From: Gemmatimonadota bacterium
GTDB taxonomy: Bacteria > Latescibacterota > UBA2968 > UBA8231
Length of the DNA stretch: 44,872 nt
Reading direction: 5' to 3'
NCBI GenBank assembly: GCA_002712305.1
Contig: PATE01000090.1
Coordinates: forward strand, 5,239 to 50,110
Shown: in pieces, positions 27,640 to 35,887 of the stretch
Numbering within the stretch: position 1 is the stretch's first letter
Layout: every line of letters begins with the position of its first letter
Program-made: the position numbers and the translations under genes
Notes under the pieces: model-generated
What the model saw: only the letters and a program-made list of their open reading frames with translations
The model's database searches: none
What the model was told of the DNA's origin: nothing

Positions 27640-28905
27640 ATGAGTGATCATGCCTTAGATGGAACGGTACACAAGTTTGCCCACCAAATGTGGGTCTTTC
27701 AAGGTGAAAACCAGGGGTTGCTGATGGACAGACAGATATATGTCGAGCCGATGACTTCGCCCACGTCCGGTATTCAGGAGGCCATCGATTCACTCCAGGA
27801 GCAGGGCGGCCGTGTGCACATTCCCGCCGGCAAGTGGCATCTATCGAGGTCGATCTGTCTGCCCTCAGGTGTCAGTCTGGTTGGCGATGGACCGGCGACG
27901 GTTCTCCACATCTCACCCCTCAAAGTCGCGCGTCTGGCGAAGGCTGTGCGAAAGGGTGGCAGGGTCCTGACGCTGAAAGGGAAAGTGCCCTATCGAGTAG
28001 GACAGGAGATCGGCATTTCGGATGAGGTCCTTAGTGGCTGGTGGGGGACCCACGGGATCGTCGAGGCCATCAAGGGCCAGCGGGTCCACCTGAGCGCCAG
28101 ATTCAACCGGGGTCTGTCCGTTGCCGACGACGCCAAAGCGGTCAGTCTCTTTCCGGCCATCACAGCCGATGGAGCGACCGACGCCGAACTCGCGAACTTC
28201 ACGATTCGCGGACCCAAGGGTTACAAGGGCAAGTGGTGGGACTTCACCTACAGTGCGATTCACCTGGTGTCGTGCCAGCGTGTCCGCGTCACGAATGTGA
28301 CCGTCTTCGAATGGCCCAGCGATGGAATCGGCGTCCAGAGGGGTTCGGACGTACAGGTGAGCCAATGCCAGTCCCACGGGTGCCGGGGGCACGGTTTTCA
28401 TCCAGGGACCGGCCTGGCACGAAGTGTCTGGTCGCACAACATCGGCAAGGGCAATGGGGGCGACGGGTTCTTCTTCTGTGCTCGCGTGCACCATTCGACA
28501 TGCAGCGACAGCGTCTTTTCGGAGAATGGCCTGGCCGGGATCGGTGGTGTCGCTCGAGGCGGGGACCATCACAACATCATCAGTGACAATGTCTGCTCGT
28601 ACAACCAGAAGTGGGGCATCGAGGCAACGCGCGGCGATGAGCAGATCATTACGGGAAATCTGGTTCTCAGCAATTCGCAGGAGCGAGCGGGAGAGTTTCC
28701 CGGGATTCGACTACACGATATGGAACGGAACGTGGTGACGAGCAATCGGCTGGCAGACGACCAGAACGAACCAACGCAGACCCAGGGAATCGTCGAGAGC
28801 GGCGCCACGGACTACAATCTCATCAGTAGCAATCTCTGTGCAGGTATGAAGCAGGGCGTGATCATCGTCGGGGCACATTCCAGAGCAGAGGGAAACCTGA
28901 CCTGA
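27640..28905 (+). CDS. Right-handed parallel beta-helix (pectate-lyase-like) protein; start may be 27640 or 27724
   Basis: TSGIQEAIDSLQEQGGRVHIPAGKWHLSRSICLPSGVSLVGDGPATVL then short repeats (VRVTNVTVFEWPSDGIGVQ, NIISDNVCSYNQKWGIEA, NVVTSNRLADDQNE, NLISSNLCAGMKQGVII). Confidence 0.85.
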   Translation: MSDHALDGTVHKFAHQMWVFQGENQGLLMDRQIYVEPMTSPTSGIQEAIDSLQEQGGRVHIPAGKWHLSRSICLPSGVSLVGDGPATVLHISPLKVARLAKAVRKGGRVLTLKGKVPYRVGQEIGISDEVLSGWWGTHGIVEAIKGQRVHLSARFNRGLSVADDAKAVSLFPAITADGATDAELANFTIRGPKGYKGKWWDFTYSAIHLVSCQRVRVTNVTVFEWPSDGIGVQRGSDVQVSQCQSHGCRGHGFHPGTGLARSVWSHNIGKGNGGDGFFFCARVHHSTCSDSVFSENGLAGIGGVARGGDHHNIISDNVCSYNQKWGIEATRGDEQIITGNLVLSNSQERAGEFPGIRLHDMERNVVTSNRLADDQNEPTQTQGIVESGATDYNLISSNLCAGMKQGVIIVGAHSRAEGNLT

Positions 28906-29057
28906 CACATCCGTTGTACGATGTCGGCGAGACCGCAGATGAACAGGACTCAGTGGCGGGCAGTCAGTTCAGTGCGGGGTTGTGGTCGGTCACGTCGTCG
29001 ATGTGAACCTTAGAGTCGCCCCCCCAAGACCAACCAGGAGGCTCCCCGTGGTCGAGC

Positions 29058-30086
29058 TTGTCGTCGCCGATGGCGGCCGCCATCGGCATCTCATCACTCT
29101 GTTCACTCTTCGAAGCCGTGCTCTACGCGGTCCCTGTTGCGCATGTTGAGAACCTGGCGCAATCCGGTCGTCGGGCTGGGCGCGTCCTGCGTGACTTGCG
29201 CCAGAACATCGATCGACCGATCGCGGCGATTCTGACGCTCAACACCATTGCGCATACGGTGGGGGCCACCGTAGCGGGCGCATCGGCGGAACGTGTGCTT
29301 GGGCATCAGTGGTTGCCCGCCTTCTCCGTTCTATTCACCCTCGCCGTGTTGGTGATCTCCGAGATTCTGCCCAAGACCGCCGGGGTCGCGTACAGCCGTG
29401 TCCTGTCGGCACCGATCGCCCTGCCGCTGCAAGCCCTGGTCCAGCTCTTCTCCCCCTTCATCTGGCTCAGTGAGGGGCTCACTCGCCTTGTGTCGCGTGA
29501 CCATCAGCAGGTCGGCGTATCGGCTGAAGACCTGCATGTATTGGCCCGGCTCGGTCAACGCACCGGATCGCTGCAGGAAGATGAGGCCAAGGCGATCGCC
29601 AATGTGCTGACGCTCCGGGACAGACCCGTTCAGGACATCATGACACCTCGGACGGTCGTCTTCTCTCTGAACGTCGCGGCCAGAGTAGGTGAGATCCGCG
29701 AGCAAGAGGATATCTACTATCATAGCCGTATCCCTGTGTTCGACCGGGACGCTGACGATGTGGTCGGCATGGTCCATCGACGGGATCTGATGGCGGCGAT
29801 GGCCCGCCAGCAGTTCGACGCAACGATGGAGTCGATGATGGGGCCCATCGACTTCGTTGCCGGTACGATGGGGATCGACCGGTTGCTACACCGTTTCCTG
29901 CACCATCGTACTCACCTGTCCATGGTAATCGATGAGTTCGGCAGCCTTGCGGGGTTGGTGACCCTCGAGGACGCGCTGGAAGCACTGCTTGGCTACGAGA
30001 TCGTCGACGAATACGATCCGGCCGTCGACATGCGCGAGTTGGCACATGACCGGCGGCGCGAACTGCAGTCGCCGGACGACACATGA
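29058..30086 (+). CDS. CNNM/CorC-type (DUF21 plus CBS) membrane protein; N-terminus uncertain
   Basis: SSLCSLFEAVLYAVPVAHVENLAQSGRRAGRVLRDLRQNIDRPIAAILTLNTIAHTVGA, VISEILPKTAGVAYSR, DRPVQDIMTPRTVVF, HSRIPVFDRDADDVVGMVHRRDL, HLSMVIDEFGSLAGLVTLEDALEALLGYEIVDEYD. Confidence 0.92.
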   Translation: MSSPMAAAIGISSLCSLFEAVLYAVPVAHVENLAQSGRRAGRVLRDLRQNIDRPIAAILTLNTIAHTVGATVAGASAERVLGHQWLPAFSVLFTLAVLVISEILPKTAGVAYSRVLSAPIALPLQALVQLFSPFIWLSEGLTRLVSRDHQQVGVSAEDLHVLARLGQRTGSLQEDEAKAIANVLTLRDRPVQDIMTPRTVVFSLNVAARVGEIREQEDIYYHSRIPVFDRDADDVVGMVHRRDLMAAMARQQFDATMESMMGPIDFVAGTMGIDRLLHRFLHHRTHLSMVIDEFGSLAGLVTLEDALEALLGYEIVDEYDPAVDMRELAHDRRRELQSPDDT

Positions 30087-30203
30087 GTCCTTTCTAAGTC
30101 CGAGGGTTGAGCTGTCGTGCAGGACCAGCCAGAGCCCGACGAGAGAACCGTCGTAACCACGCGGCCTGATCAGATCCCGTACTAACCCAACAGAGAAAGA
30201 GAC

Positions 30204-30425
30204 ATGATAAGACTCGGTCGGTTTGTCGACTCCTACTTCTTCCAGAACTTCGTACTCGCCGTGATCGTGCTCGCCGCGATCCTCATCGGTCTCGAGACCT
30301 CCCGCGATCTCGTTGCCGACTACGGAGCCATCCTGCACACCATCGTCGTCGTCTGCTTCCTGCCCGTCGGCCACGTCGACGAACTGCCGTGCTTCGTTCA
30401 GGCAGGCGATCTTCACGCCGAGTAA
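30204..30425 (+). pseudogene. Truncated ion transporter (VIC family) N-terminal fragment
   Basis: MIRLGRFVDSYFFQNFVLAVIVLAAILIGLETSRDLVADYGAILHTIVVV matches an S1 segment, then a non-homologous tail and stop at about 73 aa. Confidence 0.6.
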
Positions 30426-30530
30426 ACGTTTCGGTGCACTCGTCGTAGGTAGGCTGCAGAGCACGCAAGCCTGACCACGTGAGTTCATACTACGTTTGGG
30501 TGGAAGACCCGGATCTGTGGAGTGCTGAAG

Positions 30531-32495
30531 ATGGCGACCAGCAAGACAGCCAGTCGTGGACATCCCCTGAGATGGCGGGCCGTCGTCACAGGCCTGGGTG
30601 GCTGTCTGTGCATCGGTCTCGGTACGCAGTTCGGTGAGATGATGACGGGCGCGTCAAGGATGGCCAGCGGCTTCACCACGGGGGCTGCACTGTTCCTGTT
30701 CTTCTTCCTGGTGGGCGCCATCAATCCGGCGCTGAAGAGGATCCGACCGAGCTGGGCACTGCGACGTGCTGAACTGTTGCTGGTGTACGGGATGATGATG
30801 GTCGCGTGCGCGCTGCCAACGACGGGACTGGTCGCCTACCACCTGCCGATTATGGTGCTCAGCTTCTACTACGCCACGCCGGAGAACGACTGGGCACAGG
30901 TGATTCATCCCTTCATCCCCGACTGGTTGGCGCCCCAGGATCCGGCAGCGATCAAACACTTCTTTGAAGGTCTGCCTCAGGGAGAGAGCGTCCCGTGGGG
31001 TGTGTGGGCTGTGCCCCTGGCGTGCTGGGGTATGTTCTTCGTCGCCCTGTATCTAGTGATGATCTCGGTGGCCGTCATCCTGCGCCGGCAATGGATGGAG
31101 CACGAGAACCTGATCTATCCCATTGCACATGTGCCGCTGGCCATGGCTCAAGAGGACGAGTCAGGATCAGCGGTCAACCCCTTCTTCAGAAACGGGTTGA
31201 TGTGGTTGGGATTCGCCCTGCCCGTGCTGCTGACGACGGCAGAGGCACTGCACCAGTATGATCCGATCTTCCCCACCGCCAACAGTGTCCTCTACCCGGG
31301 GACGACCGTGCCCATCTTGCGAAATGCGACACCGATCAGTTTTCTGCTCAGCTTTCCGATCCTGGGGTTTTCCTATCTGATCAGGCTGGAAGTGGCCTTC
31401 GGATTCTGGTTCTTCAACATCCTTTCCAGTGTTCTGCTGGGCGTATTCCGCATCACGGGGATTCATAGCACCGAGCACCTGGACTTCGCCGCCAACTCAC
31501 CCATCCTGGCACACCAGGGCATGGGTGCGATGATCGTGTTGTGCTTGGGGGGCCTTTGGATGGCTCGTGGCCACTTGCGCACCGTTTGGCGCGGTGCCGT
31601 CGGCCCGCAAGGAGAGGTCAACGACGACGACGAGATCATGTCCTATCGCGCTGCAGTGTTCAGCACCCTGGGCGGGTTCCTCGTCATGGCCATGATGCTC
31701 AATGCTGCGGGTCTTCCCCTCTGGGCGGCCGTGACGATGCTCGTGGTGGCCTTCATCCTCTTTGTCGGGATCACGCGCATTGTTGTCGAGGGTGGGATGG
31801 CCTCGTGTCGTGCACCGTTGATCGCACCCAACTTTGTCGTCTCCGGCATGGGCACCAGCGCCCTGGGTGAAAGCGGAATGACCACCCTCGCCTTCACCTA
31901 CTCGTGGGCCGGAGATGTGCGCACCTTCGTGATGGCCTCGGCTGCCCACGCCTTGAAACTGCTGGACGAAGCGTCTGTGGGCGGCAACCGCAGGATGGTC
32001 TTCTGGAGTCTGGCCGCTGCAGTCGTGGTCACGATGGCGAGCTCGTGTTGGATGATGCTGACCCTTGCCTACGAATACGGCGGGATCAATCTCAACGCCG
32101 GGTATTTCCAGTTGATCACAATGACGCCATTCCGATACCTTGATGTCTACTTGAAGAATCCGACACTGCCCAACCTCGGCGGCTGGCTGCAAACGGGGGT
32201 CGGTGCTGGACTGATGGCGTTGTTGATGTTCCTGCGTCAGCGATTTCTCTGGTGGCCCCTGCATCCGCTGGGTCTGCCGATCAGTGCCACGCGGATCATG
32301 GATCTGGTCTGGTTCAGCGTGTTCCTGGCCTGGTTCTTGAAACTCGTGATCCTCAAATACGGGGGCCCGGGAATGTTTGTCCGGATGCGACCGTTCTTTC
32401 TGGGGATGATCCTTGGGCAGTTCGTCTCCGCCGGCGTATGGATCGTCATCGACTATTTCACCGGCATGCAGGACAACATGGTTTTCGTGATCTGA
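30531..32495 (+). CDS. Large polytopic membrane protein, DUF6785/DUF6784 (OPT-like) family
   Basis: About 655 aa with many TM helices; AELLLVYGMMMVACALPTTGLVAYHLP, RRQWMEHENLIYPIAHVPLAMAQED, RIVVEGGMASCRAPLIAPNFVVSGMG, PISATRIMDLVWFSVFLAW. Confidence 0.75.
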   Translation: MATSKTASRGHPLRWRAVVTGLGGCLCIGLGTQFGEMMTGASRMASGFTTGAALFLFFFLVGAINPALKRIRPSWALRRAELLLVYGMMMVACALPTTGLVAYHLPIMVLSFYYATPENDWAQVIHPFIPDWLAPQDPAAIKHFFEGLPQGESVPWGVWAVPLACWGMFFVALYLVMISVAVILRRQWMEHENLIYPIAHVPLAMAQEDESGSAVNPFFRNGLMWLGFALPVLLTTAEALHQYDPIFPTANSVLYPGTTVPILRNATPISFLLSFPILGFSYLIRLEVAFGFWFFNILSSVLLGVFRITGIHSTEHLDFAANSPILAHQGMGAMIVLCLGGLWMARGHLRTVWRGAVGPQGEVNDDDEIMSYRAAVFSTLGGFLVMAMMLNAAGLPLWAAVTMLVVAFILFVGITRIVVEGGMASCRAPLIAPNFVVSGMGTSALGESGMTTLAFTYSWAGDVRTFVMASAAHALKLLDEASVGGNRRMVFWSLAAAVVVTMASSCWMMLTLAYEYGGINLNAGYFQLITMTPFRYLDVYLKNPTLPNLGGWLQTGVGAGLMALLMFLRQRFLWWPLHPLGLPISATRIMDLVWFSVFLAWFLKLVILKYGGPGMFVRMRPFFLGMILGQFVSAGVWIVIDYFTGMQDNMVFVI

Positions 32496-32521
32496 GCGTT
32501 CAGCTGAAGAGGTGGGAACTG

Positions 32522-33289
32522 ATGAGAATCGATTTCCAGACCTATCTGCCCGACACCTTCGATGGCCGGTCCTTCGGTCCAGATGAGTTACGCGCGCTGG
32601 CAGCGGAAGGGAGCGTCGAGCGCTGTGTCGTGATGCCCTCGGCTCAGCCCCAACCAGACAATGCCGCCCTTGCCAGGCGAATCGACGCGCAGCCAGAGAT
32701 GATCGGCTGTGCAGCGTTGAACCCGGCTCGTGGATCCGAGGTGGTAGACGAACTGGAGCAGGCCGTTCACGAGTGGGGATTCATGGGTCTGCGGCTCTAC
32801 CCGGCGACGCACGGGTATGACCTCGACAGCAGCGATGTTGATCTGCTGCTGGCCAAGGCCCTGAATCTGCAGCTGCCGGTGACCGTCGACGGCTGTCGGG
32901 AGCACTGCTCGCCCGCCCAGGTGAGCGAACTTGCCAGCCGATTCCCCGACGTGCCGTTCATCGTCGACGTCGGCTTCCGCCCCAGTGCTCCCCCGGTGAG
33001 CATGAAGATCCCCCTGCCTCCTGAAGGACGAATCGCCGAGGTCGCCGAGTCGGTGCCCAACGTGTATCTAGGGCTGACCACCGTGGCCTCCGTCGAACTC
33101 TACTGTATCAAACGACTCATGGGAGTCTGTGGCCCACAAAAACTCATCTTCGGCTCGAACGCTCCCCATGGCATTCCTCAGTTCGGCGTACGCGGCTTCC
33201 AGATGGGAAATCTGCCACCCGAAGAAGAGGAGGCCATCCTCGGAGGCACCTTGGCGCGGTTGTATCGATTGGGGGGAGAGGAGCGATGA
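32522..33289 (+). CDS. Amidohydrolase-2-like TIM-barrel protein (degenerate metal motif)
   Basis: MRIDFQTYLPDTFDG, MIGCAALNPARGSEVVDELEQAVHEWGFMGLRLYPATHGY, LIFGSNAPHGIPQ. Confidence 0.8.
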   Translation: MRIDFQTYLPDTFDGRSFGPDELRALAAEGSVERCVVMPSAQPQPDNAALARRIDAQPEMIGCAALNPARGSEVVDELEQAVHEWGFMGLRLYPATHGYDLDSSDVDLLLAKALNLQLPVTVDGCREHCSPAQVSELASRFPDVPFIVDVGFRPSAPPVSMKIPLPPEGRIAEVAESVPNVYLGLTTVASVELYCIKRLMGVCGPQKLIFGSNAPHGIPQFGVRGFQMGNLPPEEEEAILGGTLARLYRLGGEER

Positions 33290-34032
33290 AGATCTTCGAT
33301 TGCGAAGCATACCTGCCCAACAGCGGAAATCCCTATCTGTGCGGGGACTCTTTCGAGGCGGCCGACCTGATTCGCATGCTGGACGAGGTCGACACCGAAG
33401 CCGTCCTCACGATTCCCGCCCCCGAAGCCCCGTTGGAGGGCTCCGGCTGGGAGCAGACGAACAACCGGACCATGCACACGGCCATGGCTGAATACCCTGG
33501 CAAGATCCTGGGCTGCTGCGTGGTCAATCCCGCCGATGGGGATGCCGCCGTTGATGAGTTTGAGAAAACGGTGAAGGAGTGGGGATTCTCGGGCCTGAAG
33601 TATTCACCCGGCCTGGAGGGCACCGCCGCCGACCTGGCCAAGGCGGCGGCAGAGATGGAAATCCCCGTGACCATCCATACGAACGGTTCCGTCGATGCGT
33701 ATGAACGCATCGCTGGACTGGCCAAGCGTCATCCCGAGTTGGTGATGGTCCTCGAACACATGGGATATCGGTTCCATGTCGACCTCGCCATCGACCTTGC
33801 CCGGCGGTTCGAAAATATTTACCTGGCGCCCACCGTCACGGCCGCCGCCGAACCCATGGTTGTCAAGAAAGCGGTCGAAGAGGTTGGAGCCGAACGGATG
33901 GTCTTCGGTTCCAACGCGCCATGGGCGGCGCCTGTTTTCGGCGTCGAAGCCATCCGAAGACTCCGGCTGGGCGACGCTCAGGAGCATCTGATCTTCCGAG
34001 GGAACTTCCAGCGGATCTATCGTCTGGAGTGA
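33286..34032 (+). CDS. Amidohydrolase-2-like TIM-barrel protein (tandem paralogue)
   Basis: MKIFDCEAYLPNSG, ILGCCVVNPADGDAAVDEFEKTVKEWGFSGLKYSPGLEG, IPVTIHTNGSVD, MVLEHMGYRFH, MVFGSNAPWAAP; ATGA overlap with the upstream gene. Confidence 0.85.
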   Translation: MKIFDCEAYLPNSGNPYLCGDSFEAADLIRMLDEVDTEAVLTIPAPEAPLEGSGWEQTNNRTMHTAMAEYPGKILGCCVVNPADGDAAVDEFEKTVKEWGFSGLKYSPGLEGTAADLAKAAAEMEIPVTIHTNGSVDAYERIAGLAKRHPELVMVLEHMGYRFHVDLAIDLARRFENIYLAPTVTAAAEPMVVKKAVEEVGAERMVFGSNAPWAAPVFGVEAIRRLRLGDAQEHLIFRGNFQRIYRLE

Positions 34033-34140
34033 GGCTCAGATGCGGCACCGCCAGAATGCATGCATCGCCGCTCTACAGGTTCGACCGTGTGACCCGGGTC
34101 ATTTCAGCGATGCAATCAGACATATCCTGGATGACAACGG

Positions 34141-34632
34141 TTGTCCAAGGTCACTGGAGAGAATAGACTCGAGAGCCTGATCATCCTGCTCGTAGAAGAC
34201 GTCTGCGACATGCGTCGTGTCGTCGCCCGTATGCTCGGCAAGATCGGCTTCACCGATGTGATCTCCGTTGGCGACGGCCAGGAGGCCCTCGACGTTCTGC
34301 GCATGCGTCATGTCGATCTGGTACTGACTGACTTGGCCATGCCCAACATGGATGGGAACAGTCTGATCCATGAGATCCGCTCCAGCCACGTCTACGAGGA
34401 TCTTCCCGTCACCGTATTCACCGCCCTCAGCAACCCACAGATCGGCCATGACCTCATCGAAACGGGAGAACGCCTCATCCGTGTCGGCGATCTCACCATT
34501 GTACCAGCCTTGGAAGAACGCGTGGAGTTCGCGAATCTCCCTCTCGCAGTCACCGGCGCTCATCCTGCTTCGATCGCCTCGGCAGCCAACGACTGCGGCA
34601 GCCCCTCTTTGTACACCGCACGCACGTCCTGA
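34141..34632 (+). pseudogene. Response-regulator REC domain fragment reading into the antisense of a truncated gene
   Basis: LIILLVEDVCDMRRVVARMLGKIGFTDVISVGDGQEALDVLRMRHVDLVLTDLAMPNMDGNSLIHEIRSSHVYEDLPVTVFTALSNPQ, then non-REC sequence antisense to the ORF at 34099-34563; start codon uncertain. Confidence 0.75.
34441..34563 (-). pseudogene. N-terminal fragment of a SnoaL-like/DUF4440-type protein, truncated at about 34440
   Basis: MSAGDCEREIRELHAFFQGWYNGEIADTDEAFSRFDEVMAD, then sequence antisense to the REC domain; start overlaps (ATGA) the stop of the amidohydrolase gene at 34560. Confidence 0.55.
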
Positions 34633-35792
34633 AGGCCCTCACGAATTCCCTTCAGCGGATCCGTGCCGACGATGAGCAGATCAGCCAGTTTCCCCGCCTC
34701 GACGGTGCCCACCTGCTGAAGACCACAGATCCTGGCCGCCGATCCGGTGGCGGCGACGAGGGCCTCCATCGGCGAGAAGTGATAGACGGACACGAGGGCT
34801 TCGAGTTCATCGACCATGAAGGCGCGGCTATCGGTGCCTGCACCAATTGGAATACCGGCCGCCATCGCCTGGCGGACGGCACGCACGTGTGACGGCACGA
34901 CAGTCCGGGTGAATTCGGCCAGCGGGCCCTTGCCCGCCTGCATGCGAACCATGACACGGACCGTGGGCACGAAGGTCGTACCCTGCGCGGCCATGCGGTC
35001 GACGGTCTCCTCCGTGAGGAGAAACCCGTGTTCGATCGTATCGATGCCGGCCTCGATGGCGTTGCGTGCGCCCTGATCAGCGATGGCATGGGTCGTGATC
35101 AACCGGCCCTGACGATGTGCTTCTTCAGCGGCGGCACGCAGTTCGTCGACGGTGAACTGCGTGGCCTCCGGATCCTCATGGGGATAGTGACTGAAGCCGC
35201 CGCTGCTCATGATCTTGATGAAGTCAGCGCCGCCTTTGAGTTGCTCGCGCACCGCCTTTCGCACCTCATCCGGACCGTCGGCTTCGCGAATCGCGAACCA
35301 CGGATAACCGTGGCCTCCCGTCATCGTCACCGCCAGTCGGCAGGCCAGAATGCGCGGCCCGGGCATCCCCGCTGCAATCGCGTCCCGCAGGTCCACATTC
35401 GTGTATCCCGGGTTTCGTTGATCGGCCATGTTCGGGCCTGCCAGGTCGCGGATCGTCGTCACACCCTGACTCAATTCGACGACGGCGTTCTTGGCGCACT
35501 CCAGGGCTTGAAAGCCCGGCGGCCGCCCACTGAAATCGTGCCGCCACGCACCTTCGGAGCCCTGGCGACGCCCCAGGCTTTTGTCCATGAGGTGATCGTG
35601 GCAGTTGATCAGCCCCGGCAGCAACCAGAAACCCTCCCCCTTGATCTCGTCATATGACGGGCGGTCGAACTCAACCTGGTCGCTGGGACCGACACGCTCG
35701 ATCTGGCCGTCCTGCACCAGAACGGTCATGTCGGGCGTACTGCTGCCGCATCCATCGACGAGGTTAAAACGTGTGAAGGCGAGACGACTCAT
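34560..35792 (-). CDS. Amidohydrolase family protein (imidazolonepropionase/prolidase-like)
   Basis: GFWLLPGLINCHDHLMD, GVTTIRDLAGPN, ADFIKIMSSGGF, LITTHAIADQGARNAIEAGIDTIEHGFLLTEE, IPIGAGTDS, GTVEAGKLADLLIVGTDPL. Confidence 0.92.
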   Translation of the reverse strand: MSRLAFTRFNLVDGCGSSTPDMTVLVQDGQIERVGPSDQVEFDRPSYDEIKGEGFWLLPGLINCHDHLMDKSLGRRQGSEGAWRHDFSGRPPGFQALECAKNAVVELSQGVTTIRDLAGPNMADQRNPGYTNVDLRDAIAAGMPGPRILACRLAVTMTGGHGYPWFAIREADGPDEVRKAVREQLKGGADFIKIMSSGGFSHYPHEDPEATQFTVDELRAAAEEAHRQGRLITTHAIADQGARNAIEAGIDTIEHGFLLTEETVDRMAAQGTTFVPTVRVMVRMQAGKGPLAEFTRTVVPSHVRAVRQAMAAGIPIGAGTDSRAFMVDELEALVSVYHFSPMEALVAATGSAARICGLQQVGTVEAGKLADLLIVGTDPLKGIREGLQDVRAVYKEGLPQSLAAEAIEAG

Positions 35793-35887
35793 CGGTTGCC
35801 TCCTGAGGATGACTCGGGATCCATGTTGGTCGGCGCTTGGCTGCTTGTCTAATTTTGGGGCACTACACTCAGGAAAAGGATTCAACC

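Noticed and set aside
34090-34101. 12-bp palindrome TGACCCGGGTCA as an operator
   Set aside because: A single short GC-rich palindrome; no second copy seen and no nearby clear promoter
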